NCBI GenBank assembly: GCA_001767455.1 | Contig: MELC01000065.1 | Location: forward strand, 1-48,342 | Origin: Acidobacteria bacterium RIFCSPLOWO2_12_FULL_66_21 | GTDB taxonomy: Bacteria > Acidobacteriota > Vicinamibacteria > Vicinamibacterales > 2-12-FULL-66-21 | Direction of reading: 5' to 3' | DNA length: 48,342 nucleotides | Shown: positions 27,903-35,881 of the stretch, piece after piece | How positions within the stretch are numbered: the first letter of the stretch is position 1 | Layout of the letters: each line of letters opens with the position of its first letter | Program-made: the position numbers and the translations under genes | Notes under the pieces: model-generated | Database searches by the model: none | Told to the model about the DNA's origin: nothing | Seen by the model: the letters and a program-made list of their open reading frames with translations, nothing else

Positions 27903-28018
27903 ACCGTGAGCTCCCAGTTCCCAGTTCCCGGTTTCCAGCTCACAGGGCCACTGCGAGCTGCTCAAATCTGGAAGCTGGAAGCTGGAAGCTGGTAACTGGT
28001 AACTGGAAACTTAAGATC
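27903..28018. repeat. rpsH-rplF spacer: inverted heptad arrays of GGAAGCT/GGTAACT type
   Basis: Left arm CTCCCAG, TTCCCAG, TTCCCGG, TTTCCAG (27909-27940); right arm GGAAGCT x3, GGTAACT x2, GGAAACT (27970-28011). The array has no stop in frame with rplF and adds a false 41-residue extension. Confidence 0.9.
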
Positions 28019-28558
28019 ATGTCTCGAATTGGCAAGAAACCAATCGCCATCCCCAAAGGGGTCAAGGTCGACGTGCAGCCGGGGGCCGTCGAAATCCAGG
28101 GGCCGAAGGGCAAGCTGCGCCAGCTGCTGCCCGCGGGCATCGGCTTCGATGTCGCCGGCAGCGAGCTGCACGCCCGCACGCTGCGCGAGGACCCCGATCT
28201 CGGCAAGTTCCACGGTCTCGCCCGCAGCCTCGTGGCCAACGCGGTGCGCGGCGTCACCGAGGGCTTCCGCAAGGACCTCGACATCGTCGGCGTCGGCTAC
28301 CGCGCGGAGGTCAAGGGCAAGCAGGTCGTGTTCGCCCTGGGCTACTCGCACCCGGTCGTGTTCGACATCCCGGCGGGGATCGACATCGCGATCGACAAGC
28401 AGACGCACATTACGGTGACCGGCATCGATCGGCAGGCGGTGGGGCAGGTCGCGGCGAACATCCGCCGGCTGCGCAAGCCGGACCCCTACAAGCAGAAGGG
28501 CGTCCGCTACACCGGCGAAGTGCTGAAGAAGAAGGCGGGAAAGACGGGGGCGAAATAA
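28019..28558 (+). CDS. rplF: 50S ribosomal protein L6
   Basis: A 179-residue protein, family-typical start [15 protein letters not shown] and the C-terminal [16 protein letters not shown] signature. The frame stays open 123 bases upstream, but that part encodes only heptad-repeat peptide ([13 protein letters not shown]), so ATG 28019 is the real start. L6 supports the sarcin-ricin loop region. Confidence 0.96.
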   Translation: MSRIGKKPIAIPKGVKVDVQPGAVEIQGPKGKLRQLLPAGIGFDVAGSELHARTLREDPDLGKFHGLARSLVANAVRGVTEGFRKDLDIVGVGYRAEVKGKQVVFALGYSHPVVFDIPAGIDIAIDKQTHITVTGIDRQAVGQVAANIRRLRKPDPYKQKGVRYTGEVLKKKAGKTGAK

Positions 28559-28633
28559 ATAGAGGTTGGCGCGCCTGAACGGCGCGCCCTACAAGCAGGT
28601 AGGGCGGGGCTTTTAGCCCCGCCAGCATTGATT
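28559..28633. repeat. rplF-rplR spacer: two adjacent palindromes
   Basis: GGCGCGCC occurs twice (28568-28575 and 28581-28588) around a short loop, ending in CCCTAC. Then comes a TAGGGCGGGGC palindrome (28599-28623) nearly identical to the one at 16951. No heptads here. Confidence 0.82.
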
Positions 28634-29008
28634 ATGAAGATCAAGACGACGAAAGATCGACGCACCCGCATTGCGCTGAGGCAGCGCAAGCGGATCGCGG
28701 GCACGCCCGAACGGCCGCGCCTGCGGGTGTTCCGCAGCGTGTCGCACATCTACGCGCAGGTCATCGACGACATGACCGGCACGACGATCGCCTCGGCCGC
28801 GAGCACGGAGCCGGCGGTCAAGGGCGCGATGGGCGGCGGCGCGCGTCCCGGCAACAGGCTCGGGGCGCAGGCGCTCGGCAAGACGATCGCCGAGCGGCTG
28901 ATCGCCAAGGGCATCAAGCAGGTCGTGTTCGATCGCGGCGGGTTCCTCTATCACGGGCGCGTGCGCGCGGTCGCGGAAGCGGCGCGCGAGGCGGGGTTGG
29001 AATTCTAA
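28634..29008 (+). CDS. rplR: 50S ribosomal protein L18
   Basis: A 124-residue protein with [13 protein letters not shown] near the N-terminus, [18 protein letters not shown], and the C-terminal [26 protein letters not shown]. It binds 5S rRNA with L5. I chose ATG 28634; an in-frame TTG at 28628 would add two residues. Confidence 0.95.
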   Translation: MKIKTTKDRRTRIALRQRKRIAGTPERPRLRVFRSVSHIYAQVIDDMTGTTIASAASTEPAVKGAMGGGARPGNRLGAQALGKTIAERLIAKGIKQVVFDRGGFLYHGRVRAVAEAAREAGLEF

Positions 29009-29095
29009 AGAAAGTTTCCAGTTGCCAGCTCCCAGTTGCCAGCTAGGCATGGGAACCGGGGACTGGAAGCTGCTGGAAGCCGGAAGCTGGAAACT
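29009..29095. repeat. rplR-rpsE spacer: inverted heptad arrays of GGAAGCT type
   Basis: Left arm TTCCAGT/TGCCAGC/TCCCAGT/TGCCAGC (29015-29043); right arm GGGGACT, GGAAGCT, GCTGGAA, GCCGGAA (about 29057-29093). Confidence 0.87.
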
Positions 29096-29623
29096 ATGAT
29101 TGAAACACGAGAAAAGATCGACGCCTCGCAGCTCGAGCTGAAGGACACCGTGGTGAACATCAGCCGCGTGACGAAGGTCGTCAAGGGCGGCAAGAACCTG
29201 AGCTTCAGCGCGCTGGTCGTCGTCGGCGACGGCCAGGGCGTCGTGGGTTTCGGCGTCGGCAAGGCGAAGGAAGTGCCCTCGGCGATCAAGAAGGGCATCG
29301 AGGCGGCGAAGAAGTCGCTCATCCGCGTGCCGCTCGCCGGCACGACCGTCCCGCACCCGGTGCTCGGCCGGTTCGGCGCGGGGCAGGTGCTGCTCAAGCC
29401 GGCGCCGGAAGGCACGGGCATCATCGCGGGCGGCGCCGTCCGCGCCGTGGTGGAGTCGTGCGGGATCCAGAACGTGCTGACCAAGTCGCTGGGCTCGGAC
29501 AACTCGCACAACGTCGTGCGGGCGACCTTCGCCGGTCTCAAGGATCTGCGGGATCCGGGCGCCGTGCGCAAGCTGCGCGGCAAGGAACAGGAACCGGGAG
29601 ACCTGGCGGCGACCACCAGATAA
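29096..29623 (+). CDS. rpsE: 30S ribosomal protein S5
   Basis: A 175-residue protein with the [20 protein letters not shown] double-stranded RNA-binding start and the domain 2 motif [15 protein letters not shown]. Start ATG 29096 chosen because upstream in-frame sequence is heptad repeat. S5 contributes to decoding accuracy. Three bases separate it from rpmD. Confidence 0.96.
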   Translation: MIETREKIDASQLELKDTVVNISRVTKVVKGGKNLSFSALVVVGDGQGVVGFGVGKAKEVPSAIKKGIEAAKKSLIRVPLAGTTVPHPVLGRFGAGQVLLKPAPEGTGIIAGGAVRAVVESCGIQNVLTKSLGSDNSHNVVRATFAGLKDLRDPGAVRKLRGKEQEPGDLAATTR

Positions 29624-29626
29624 GCC

Positions 29627-29833
29627 ATGGCCAAGACAACGAAGAAGAAGAAGAGCGACGCGCCGAAGGTGAAGATCACGCTCGTGCGGAGCCCCATCGG
29701 CTTCAACCGGACGCAGGCGGCGACGGTGCAGGGCATGGGCCTGCGGCGCATCGGCCACACGGTCGAGCTCGTCGACACGCCGGCCACGCGCGGCATGATC
29801 CTCAAGGTGCGGCATTTGGTGAAAGTGGATTAA
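29627..29833 (+). CDS. rpmD: 50S ribosomal protein L30
   Basis: A 68-residue protein, with a short Lys-rich N-terminal extension ([11 protein letters not shown]) before the conserved [30 protein letters not shown]. It follows rpsE after three bases. Confidence 0.95.
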   Translation: MAKTTKKKKSDAPKVKITLVRSPIGFNRTQAATVQGMGLRRIGHTVELVDTPATRGMILKVRHLVKVD

Positions 29834-29937
29834 CTCCAAATCTCAAACTTCAAACGCCAAAGCGTCACCGTTTGGAGTTTGGCCTTTGAGGTTTGGAGTT
29901 TGGAATTTGTAGTTTGTCGTTGACAGGTACAAGAATC
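29834..29937. repeat. rpmD-rplO spacer: inverted heptad arrays of TTTGGAG type
   Basis: Left arm CTCCAAA, TCTCAAA, CTTCAAA, CGCCAAA (29834-29861); right arm TTTGGAG, TTTGGCC, TTTGAGG, TTTGGAG, TTTGGAA (29870-29906). GACAGGTACAAGAATC resembles the GACAAGGATC module with an insertion. Confidence 0.88.
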
Positions 29938-30381
29938 ATGGATCTCTCAAATCTGCGTCCCCCCAAGGGGATGAAGCACTCGAAGAAGCGGGTCGGCCGC
30001 GGCCAGGGCTCCGGCCAGGGCGTGCAGGCGGGACGCGGGCACAAGGGTGCGAAATCGCGGTCCGGGTTCAAGCACAAGCGCGGGTTCGAGGGCGGCCAGA
30101 TGCCGCTGCACCGCCGCGTGCCGAAGCGCGGATTCCACAACCCGTTCCGCGAGGAGTTCGAGGTGGTAAACCTCGACACGCTGAGCGAGCGGTTCGACGC
30201 GGGCTCGGACATCACGCCGGACGTGCTGCGCGAGCGCGGGCTCGTCAACCGCGCCGGCCGCATCAAGGTGCTCGCGCGCGGCGACGTGTCGAAGGCACTG
30301 ACCGTGCGGGCGCACAAGTTCAGCGGCAAGGCGGCCGAGAAGATCGCGGCGGCCGGCGGCACCGTAGAGGTCCTCGCGTAA
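29938..30381 (+). CDS. rplO: 50S ribosomal protein L15
   Basis: A 147-residue protein with [20 protein letters not shown], a Gly-rich basic N-terminal arm ([18 protein letters not shown]) and the [18 protein letters not shown] motif. Start ATG 29938; earlier in-frame starts lie in the repeat. Ten bases separate it from secY. Confidence 0.95.
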   Translation: MDLSNLRPPKGMKHSKKRVGRGQGSGQGVQAGRGHKGAKSRSGFKHKRGFEGGQMPLHRRVPKRGFHNPFREEFEVVNLDTLSERFDAGSDITPDVLRERGLVNRAGRIKVLARGDVSKALTVRAHKFSGKAAEKIAAAGGTVEVLA

Positions 30382-30391
30382 GGGTCCCCCA

Positions 30392-31783
30392 ATGATCGAA
30401 AGTCTCAAGAATATCTTCGCCGTCGCCGACCTTCGCAAGCGCGTGCTGTTCACGCTGGGTCTGCTCGCGGTGTACAGGGTGGGCGGCCACATCCCGACGC
30501 CGGGCATCAACCCCCAGGCGCTCGCGATTCTGGTCGAACAGGCCAAGGGCACGATGTTCGGCCTCTACGACATGTTCTCCGGCAACAACCTGTCGCAGAT
30601 GACGATCTTCGCGCTCGGCATCATGCCCTACATTAGCGCGTCGATCATCCTGCAGCTCCTCACGGTCGTCTGGCCGTACCTCGAGCGGCTCTCGAAGGAA
30701 GGGGAGCTCGGCCGGCGCAAGATCACCCAGTACACCCGCTACGGGACGATCCTGCTGAGCGTCGTACAGTCGCTCGGGATCGCGTATTTCCTCGAGAAGA
30801 ATACCGGCATCGCGGGCGGCCTGCCCCTCGTCTACGACCCGGGCTGGTCGTTCCGGCTGATGACCGTGTTGACGCTGACGACCGGCACCTGCTTCATCAT
30901 GTGGCTCGGCGAGCAGATTACCGAGCGGGGCATCGGCAACGGCATGTCCCTCATCATCTTCGCCGGCATCGTCGTCGGGCTGCCGGCGGGGGTCCTCGTC
31001 ACGATCGATCAGCTCCGCACGGGACAGATGGGGCCGTTCCGGCTGATCTTCCTGATCGTGCTGATGGCGGTCGTCATCGCCGCGATCGTGTTCGTGGAGC
31101 GCGGACACCGGCGTGTGACGGTCCAATACGCGAAGCGCGTCGTGGGGCGCAGGATGTACGGCGGGTCGAGCACCCATATCCCGCTCAAGGTGAACACCGG
31201 CGGCGTCATCCCGGTCATCTTCGCCTCGTCCATCCTCGCGTTCCCGGCGACGCTGACGTCGCTCGTGCCGGAAGGGACGTGGCTCAGACGCGCGTTCGAT
31301 CAGATCGCGCCCGGCATGCCGCTGCACGATCTGCTGTATGTCCTGGGCATCATCTTCTTCTGCTACTTCTACACGGCGATCATCTTCAACCCGGATGACG
31401 TCGCCGAGAACATGCGGAAGTACGGCGGGTTCATCCCGGGCATCCGGCCGGGCAAGCGGACGGCGGAGTACATCGACACGATCCTGACGCGCATCACGCT
31501 CGTCGGCGCCATCTACCTGGCCATCGTCGCGATCCTGCCGCAGTTCCTGATCAGCGGGTTCAAGGTCGCGCCGATCCCGTTCATCGGCGAGCGGCTCGAC
31601 GCCGCGCTGCCGCGGTTCATCACCGAGGGCATGAACGTGCAGTTCTACTTCGGCGGCACCTCGCTGCTCATCATCGTCGGCGTCGCGATGGACACGGTGC
31701 AGCAGGTCGAGTCGCAGCTCATCATGCGTCACTACGACGGCTTCATGAAGAAGACGCGCATCCGCGGACGGCGGGGGCAGTAG
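30392..31783 (+). CDS. secY: Protein translocase subunit SecY
   Basis: A 463-residue membrane protein with the expected ten hydrophobic segments. It includes the plug-domain region after the first helix and signatures such as GIMPYISASIILQLL and the cytoplasmic loop VQYAKRVVGRRMYGGSSTHIPLKVN. It forms the Sec channel with SecE and SecG. GGGTCCCCC precedes the ATG, so its ribosome-binding site is weak; coupling to rplO is likely. Confidence 0.97.
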   Translation: MIESLKNIFAVADLRKRVLFTLGLLAVYRVGGHIPTPGINPQALAILVEQAKGTMFGLYDMFSGNNLSQMTIFALGIMPYISASIILQLLTVVWPYLERLSKEGELGRRKITQYTRYGTILLSVVQSLGIAYFLEKNTGIAGGLPLVYDPGWSFRLMTVLTLTTGTCFIMWLGEQITERGIGNGMSLIIFAGIVVGLPAGVLVTIDQLRTGQMGPFRLIFLIVLMAVVIAAIVFVERGHRRVTVQYAKRVVGRRMYGGSSTHIPLKVNTGGVIPVIFASSILAFPATLTSLVPEGTWLRRAFDQIAPGMPLHDLLYVLGIIFFCYFYTAIIFNPDDVAENMRKYGGFIPGIRPGKRTAEYIDTILTRITLVGAIYLAIVAILPQFLISGFKVAPIPFIGERLDAALPRFITEGMNVQFYFGGTSLLIIVGVAMDTVQQVESQLIMRHYDGFMKKTRIRGRRGQ

Positions 31784-31784
31784 C

Positions 31785-32459
31785 GTGGCCGCCCGCGACG
31801 GCGCCTGTGAGGCACTGAACGTCGTGATGCTCGGCCCGCCAGGCGCGGGGAAGGGGACCCAGGCGGAGCGGCTCGCCCGCACCCGATCGCTGCCCAGGAT
31901 CTCGACCGGCGACATCCTGCGCGAAGCGGTGCAGGCCGGGACGTCGATCGGGCGCGTCGTCCGCGCGACGATGGAAGCCGGCAACCTGGTGAGCGACGAC
32001 GTGATGATCGCGATCGTGCAGGCGCGGCTGGATCGGGATGATGCGCGGCACGGGTTCATCCTCGACGGATTCCCGCGCACCGTGGTGCAGGCCTCCGCAC
32101 TCGATCGGATGGTGGACGGCCGGGGGCCGCTCGTCGTGCTCGACATCGTCGTGCCGGAGGACGTCCTGGTGCGCCGGTTGGCGACGCGCCGGATCTGCAG
32201 CCGGTGCGGCGTGAACGCCGCGCCCGACTGGACGCGCTCGTGCGGACGCTGCGGCGGCGAGCTGGTCACACGCATGGACGACGGCGTCGACATCGTCCGC
32301 GAGCGCCTGGCGGTGTACGAACGGCAGACCAAGCCGCTCGTCGACTACTATTCGGCGCGCCCGTCGTTCCGGGCGATCGACGGCAACCAGCCGCCCGACG
32401 TCGTGACCGGGGCCATCGATGACGCCGTGGGCGCGGCCGTGAAGGGCGCCACGCTGTGA
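31785..32459 (+). CDS. adk: Adenylate kinase with zinc-type LID
   Basis: A 224-residue kinase. It has the P-loop GPPGAGKGTQ, the AMP-binding region ISTGDILREAV and DGFPRT. The LID carries two CxxC pairs (CSRC and CGRC), the zinc-binding form. It converts ATP and AMP to two ADP. The GTG start at 31785 lies one base after the secY stop and gives about ten residues before the usual start point; a later start near residue 11 is possible. Its stop overlaps the map GTG. Confidence 0.93.
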   Translation: MAARDGACEALNVVMLGPPGAGKGTQAERLARTRSLPRISTGDILREAVQAGTSIGRVVRATMEAGNLVSDDVMIAIVQARLDRDDARHGFILDGFPRTVVQASALDRMVDGRGPLVVLDIVVPEDVLVRRLATRRICSRCGVNAAPDWTRSCGRCGGELVTRMDDGVDIVRERLAVYERQTKPLVDYYSARPSFRAIDGNQPPDVVTGAIDDAVGAAVKGATL

Positions 32460-33226
32460 TCGTCTGCAAGTCGCCGGCGGAGCTCGCCCGCATGCGGGCC
32501 GCCAACGTCCTGGTCGCCGACGTGCTCGCGGCGCTGGCGGCACTGGTCGCGCCCGGGGTGACGACGGGCGATCTGGACGCGGAGGCGGAGCGGCTGGTGC
32601 GGGAGGCCGGCGCGGTGCCGGCGTTCAAGGGCTACCGCGATTACCCGGCGACGCTCTGCGCGTCGGTGAACGAGCAGGTGGTGCACGGCATCCCCTCGCC
32701 GCGCGCGCTGGCCGCGGGGGACATCGTCTCGCTCGACATGGGCGTGAAGCTGAACGGGTTCTACGGCGACGCGGCGGTCACCGTGCCGGTCGGCCGCGTG
32801 TCGGACGGGGCGGCGACGCTGCTGCGCGTGACGCGCGAGGCGCTCGAGAAGGGGATCGAGCAGGCGCGGATCGGCGGGCGGATCTCGGACATCGGCCACG
32901 CGATCCAGCGGCACGTCGAGGCGCACGGGTTCTCCGTGGTCCGCGAATTCGTCGGACACGGGATCGGCGCGGCGCTCCACGAGGAGCCGCAGATTGCCAA
33001 TTACGGCGAGCCCGGACGCGGGCCGCGGCTGGCCGAGGGAATGACGCTCGCGATCGAGCCGATGGTCAACGTCGGCCGGCCCGGAGTGAAGGTGCTGGCG
33101 GACGGTTGGACCGCGGTGACGCGGGACGGCAGCCTGTCGGCCCACTTCGAGCACACGGTGGCGGTGACGAAGGACGGACCGCTGGTGCTGACGCGGCGGA
33201 GCGTACCGGCCCGCCTTCGCGCGTAG
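32456..33226 (+). CDS. map: Methionine aminopeptidase, type I
   Basis: A 256-residue metalloprotease. Likely metal ligands are visible: the two Asp in SLDMGVKLNGFYGDAAV, His in FVGHGIG, Glu in IEPM, and Glu in EHTV. It removes N-terminal Met from new proteins. GTG start overlaps the adk stop. The last codons and stop lie within a CCGCCTTCGCG repeat copy, so the C-terminal end (ARLRA) is repeat-encoded. Confidence 0.95.
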   Translation: MIVCKSPAELARMRAANVLVADVLAALAALVAPGVTTGDLDAEAERLVREAGAVPAFKGYRDYPATLCASVNEQVVHGIPSPRALAAGDIVSLDMGVKLNGFYGDAAVTVPVGRVSDGAATLLRVTREALEKGIEQARIGGRISDIGHAIQRHVEAHGFSVVREFVGHGIGAALHEEPQIANYGEPGRGPRLAEGMTLAIEPMVNVGRPGVKVLADGWTAVTRDGSLSAHFEHTVAVTKDGPLVLTRRSVPARLRA

Positions 33227-33300
33227 CGCTACGGCGAGGCATCCGCCTTCGCGAAGACGCTTCGGCGGGACCCGCCTTCGCGAACGCTTCGGCGGGGCAG
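33209..33300. repeat. Three degenerate CCGCCTTCGCG hairpin units at the map-infA junction
   Basis: Units start near 33209 (overlapping the map stop codon), 33243 and 33271. Each reads CCGCCTTCGCG, a short centre, then CTTCGGCGGG or CTACGGCGAGG, and can fold on itself. GGGGCAGGCT precedes infA. Confidence 0.75.
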
Positions 33301-33303
33301 GCT

Positions 33304-33540
33304 ATGTTTGAGAAGGATCCGCGCGAGGAAGACCGGCGCGGGATCTCGGTCGAGGGGATCGTGCGCGAGGCGCTGCCATACGCGCAGTACCGCGTGGAGA
33401 TCGACGGCGGGCGGCAGGTGATCGCGCACGCGCCCGGCGGACCGGGAAGAAACTTCATCCGCGTGCTCATCGGGGATCGCGTGCGGCTCGAGCTCGCGCC
33501 GCGGGATCTCACGCGCGGGCGGATCGTGGAGAAGCTGTGA
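33304..33540 (+). CDS. infA: Translation initiation factor IF-1
   Basis: A 78-residue OB-fold protein, alignable to IF-1 from VEGIVREALPYAQYRVEIDGG through LAPRDLTRGRIVEKL. The N-terminus (MFEKDPREEDRRGI) is longer and more charged than the usual MAKED. The loop normally reading GKMRKNYIR is GGPGRNFIR, losing basic residues. Function probably retained. Start ATG follows the CCGCCTTCGCG repeat. Confidence 0.9.
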   Translation: MFEKDPREEDRRGISVEGIVREALPYAQYRVEIDGGRQVIAHAPGGPGRNFIRVLIGDRVRLELAPRDLTRGRIVEKL

Positions 33541-33659
33541 AGTTGTGAATTGCGAGTTGTGAATTGACTGCCACTTTGCCGGAGCCGTCCGGATGGACGA
33601 TTTCAGCAAGCTGCCCTCAACTCACAATTCAGAATTCGCAATTTCGTTCGCGAGGGATC
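33541..33659. repeat. infA-rpmJ spacer: inverted heptad arrays of AATTGTG/CACAATT type
   Basis: Left arm AGTTGTG, AATTGCG, AGTTGTG, AATTGAC (33541-33568); right arm ACTCACA, ATTCAGA, ATTCGCA, ATTTCG (33620-33647). Period 7 again, with an AT-rich unit unique to this spacer. Confidence 0.88.
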
Positions 33660-33773
33660 ATGAAGGTCAGAGCATCGGTGAAGAAGATCTGCGACAAGTG
33701 CAAGATCGTGCGGCGCCAGGGCGTCGTGCGCGTCATTTGTCCGAACCAGAAGCACAAGCAGCGACAGGGATAG
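33660..33773 (+). CDS. rpmJ: 50S ribosomal protein L36
   Basis: A 37-residue zinc-ribbon protein, [21 protein letters not shown]..., with Cys11, Cys14, Cys27 and His32 as ligands (the C+ form). Too short for many predictors but unmistakable. GAGGGATC precedes the ATG. Confidence 0.95.
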   Translation: MKVRASVKKICDKCKIVRRQGVVRVICPNQKHKQRQG

Positions 33774-33871
33774 CATGCAGCAGGCAGCATGCAGCAGGCA
33801 GCGGGAGGCGAGACGTCCTGCCAGCCGCCAGCTGCCAGCTGCCGGCTGACTACTGACAAGGATCAAGAAAC
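33774..33871. repeat. rpmJ-rpsM spacer: inverted heptad arrays of GGCAGCA type
   Basis: Left arm CATGCAG/CAGGCAG alternating (33774-33802); right arm CTGCCAG, CCGCCAG, CTGCCAG, CTGCCGG (33820-33847); GACAAGGATC follows at 33855-33864. Confidence 0.88.
33855..33864 (+). promoter_or_regulatory. GACAAGGATC ribosome-binding module (rpsM)
   Basis: Fourth exact copy of the decamer, seven bases before the rpsM ATG. Confidence 0.7.
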
Positions 33872-34246
33872 ATGGCACGAATTGCTGGCGTCGATCTTCC
33901 GCGCACGAAGCGCATCGAGATTGGCCTGACCTACATCTACGGCATCGGGCGGAAGCGCTCGACGGACATCCTGACCGCGGCCGGCGTGGGGCCGGACGTC
34001 CGCGTCAAGGACCTGTCGGAGGACGACGTCCGGAAGATCAGCCGGGTGATTGAAGAGCAGGGGGGCGTCGAAGGGGATCTCCGCAAGGAGATCTCGATGA
34101 ACATCAAGCGCCTGATGGAGATCGGCAGCTACCGCGGGCTGCGGCACCGCCGGAACCTGCCGGTGCGCGGCCAGCGGACCAAGACCAACGCGCGGACGCG
34201 CAAGGGCCCGCGCAAGGGCGCGGTTGCGAAGAAGAAGACGGTTTAG
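33872..34246 (+). CDS. rpsM: 30S ribosomal protein S13
   Basis: A 124-residue protein with [27 protein letters not shown] and the C-terminal [28 protein letters not shown]. It contacts the P-site tRNA and bridges the subunits. First gene of the alpha-operon part. Confidence 0.97.
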   Translation: MARIAGVDLPRTKRIEIGLTYIYGIGRKRSTDILTAAGVGPDVRVKDLSEDDVRKISRVIEEQGGVEGDLRKEISMNIKRLMEIGSYRGLRHRRNLPVRGQRTKTNARTRKGPRKGAVAKKKTV

Positions 34247-34351
34247 ATCAGCGCCCAGCTCCCAGTTGCCAGTTTCCAGCACGCGTGGAACGGCACCTGA
34301 AGCTGGAAGCTGGAAGCTGGAAGCTGGAAGCTGGAAACTGGAAACTGATTT
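34247..34351. repeat. rpsM-rpsK spacer: inverted heptad arrays of GGAAGCT type
   Basis: Left arm CTCCCAG/TTGCCAG/TTTCCAG (34258-34280); right arm five or more GGAAGCT units then GGAAACT (34302-34346), the longest uninterrupted right arm among the ribosomal spacers. Confidence 0.9.
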
Positions 34352-34807
34352 ATGGCCAAGAACGACCCGATCGACGCATCGGCGCCGCCAGAGGGCGGAG
34401 CCAAGAAGGCCGGACGCCCTGTCAAGAAGAAGGCGTTCAAGAAGCGGGGTGAAAAGCGGATCGTGCACCACGGGTTCGCGCACATCCAGGCCTCGTTCAA
34501 CAACACGATCATCACCATCACCGATCCCGAAGGGGCGGTCGTGGCCTGGTCGAGCGCCGGGGGCATCGGCTTCAAGGGCTCGCGGAAGGGGACGCCGTTC
34601 GCGGCGACCCAGGCGGCGATTGCCGCCGGCAACGCGGCGAAGGCCTTCGGGATGCGCAGCGTTGAAGTGCGCGTGAAGGGGCCGGGCGCCGGACGCGAGT
34701 CGGCGATCCGCGCGCTGCAGACGATCGGCATCGACGTGAAATCGATCCGCGACGTCACGCCGATTCCGCACAACGGCTGCCGCCCACCCAAGCGGCGCCG
34801 AGTGTAA
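34352..34807 (+). CDS. rpsK: 30S ribosomal protein S11
   Basis: A 151-residue protein. The first 35 residues are a Lys/Pro-rich extension (usual length about 129). The core [39 protein letters not shown] and the [20 protein letters not shown] end are canonical. It lies on the 30S platform. Confidence 0.96.
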   Translation: MAKNDPIDASAPPEGGAKKAGRPVKKKAFKKRGEKRIVHHGFAHIQASFNNTIITITDPEGAVVAWSSAGGIGFKGSRKGTPFAATQAAIAAGNAAKAFGMRSVEVRVKGPGAGRESAIRALQTIGIDVKSIRDVTPIPHNGCRPPKRRRV

Positions 34808-34922
34808 GAGGGGCGCCGTCTGTCAGTTTCCAGCTCCCAGTCGCCGGCTTCCAGCCGGGGCGCGGCGAACGGGGAGCTGGGAGCTCGTAACTGGTAACTG
34901 GAAACTAGAAGGAACAGAGAGA
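34808..34922. repeat. rpsK-rpsD spacer: inverted heptad arrays of GGAAGCT/GGTAACT type
   Basis: Left arm TTTCCAG/CTCCCAG/TCGCCGG/CTTCCAG (34826-34855); right arm GGGAGCT, CGTAACT, GGTAACT, GGAAACT (34878-34906). AAGGAACAGAGAG provides the ribosome-binding site. Confidence 0.87.
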
Positions 34923-35552
34923 ATGGCCCGTTACATAGGTCCGGTCTGCCGGCTCTGCCGGCGCGAAGGCATGAAGCTCTTTCTGAAGGGGGAGCGCTGC
35001 TACACGGAGAAGTGCGCGATCGAGAAGCGCAACCTCCCGCCGGGGCAGCACGGCAAGCTGCGCAAGGCGAAACTGGTCGGCTACGGCCTGCAGCTGCGCG
35101 AGAAGCAGAAGGTCAAGCGCATCTACGGCGTGCTGGAGAACCAGTTCCGGCGCTACTTCGAGATGGCGGACCGGACGCGCGGGATCACGGGCGAGACGCT
35201 GCTCCAGCTGCTCGAGCGGCGGCTCGACAACGTGATCTACCGCCTCGGGCTGGCCACCTCGCGCGCGCAGGCGCGGCAGCTCGTGCGCCATGGCCACTTC
35301 CTCGTGAACGGCCGCAAGGTCGACGTGCCGTCCTTCTCGGTCAAGGCGGGCGACGTGGTGTCGGTGCGCGGCGGCAGCGCGCAGAACGCGACGATCGTGC
35401 ATGCGATGGAGGAAGTGAAAGGCCGCGGCATTCCCGAGTGGCTGTCGTTCGACGCGGGCCAACTGGCCGGCCGCGTCTCGTCGCTGCCGACGCGCGAGCA
35501 GATCAACCTGCCCGTGCAGGAGCAGCTGATCGTGGAGTTGTACTCGAAGTAG
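34923..35552 (+). CDS. rpsD: 30S ribosomal protein S4, zinc-binding type
   Basis: A 209-residue protein of standard length. The N-terminus has Cys9, Cys12, Cys26 and Cys31, the zinc-binding form. The S4 RNA-binding domain ([33 protein letters not shown]) follows. S4 starts 30S assembly and is an autoregulator acting on mRNA pseudoknots in other bacteria, which is relevant to the structure seen downstream at 35657-35718. Confidence 0.97.
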   Translation: MARYIGPVCRLCRREGMKLFLKGERCYTEKCAIEKRNLPPGQHGKLRKAKLVGYGLQLREKQKVKRIYGVLENQFRRYFEMADRTRGITGETLLQLLERRLDNVIYRLGLATSRAQARQLVRHGHFLVNGRKVDVPSFSVKAGDVVSVRGGSAQNATIVHAMEEVKGRGIPEWLSFDAGQLAGRVSSLPTREQINLPVQEQLIVELYSK

Positions 35553-35656
35553 TCAATTCCGAACTTCAAACCACAAACTCCAAAGGTCGTTTGGAATTTG
35601 GACTTTGGAGTCCTTTGAAGTTTGGAATTTGGAATCTGGAGTTTTCTTAGAAGTAG

Positions 35657-35718
35657 TCCGCCGCCCGCAGCCAAACCAGACCTGCGGTGGGAGGCGGCGG
35701 ATGAACCGGCAGGTCTGG
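35657..35718 (+). promoter_or_regulatory. Pseudoknot-like interleaved stems upstream of rpoA
   Basis: Stem 1 is TCCGCCGCC (35657-35665) with GGCGGCGGA (35693-35701). Stem 2 is CCAGACCTGC (35676-35685) with GCAGGTCTGG (35709-35718). The order is A-B-A'-B', the layout of an H-type pseudoknot. Both stems are perfect. No known RNA family recognised. Confidence 0.5.
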
Positions 35719-35774
35719 CAGCGCAACACTGATGCTGCGCCGAAATTGCACCGCGGACGGACACGGAAGGTCAA

Positions 35775-35836
35775 CCACGGAAAGACACAGAAAAACACGG
35801 AACGAAAATTCTGTGTTCTTCCGTGTTCTTCAGTGG
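35775..35836. repeat. Period-10 CACGGAAAGA inverted repeat
   Basis: Left arm CACGGAAAGA, CACAGAAAAA, CACGGAA (35776-35802); right arm TTCTGTG, TTCTTCCGTG, TTCTTCAGTG (about 35809-35835). Same two-arm layout as the heptad spacers but with a 10-nt unit. Confidence 0.82.
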
Positions 35837-35881
35837 TTGTGATTGCAGTGTCCGTCAGTGGTCTCGAAAGGACAGAGAGTA

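Larger units (their letters stand above)
35553..35881. repeat. rpsD-rpoA spacer: heptad palindrome, pseudoknot-like element and CACGGAAAGA palindrome
   Basis: A gene-free 329-base spacer with three stacked elements. TTTGGAA-type heptad arms lie at about 35557-35643. An interleaved inverted-repeat pair lies at 35657-35718. A period-10 inverted repeat lies at 35775-35836. The rpoA ribosome-binding site (AAAGGACAGAGAG) closes the spacer. Confidence 0.85.

Noticed and set aside
27903-28018. A repeat-peptide gene ([13 protein letters not shown]) or an extended L6
   Set aside because: The open frame comes from the stop-free heptad. L6 has a well-fixed start at 28019 and no relative has this extension that I know of.
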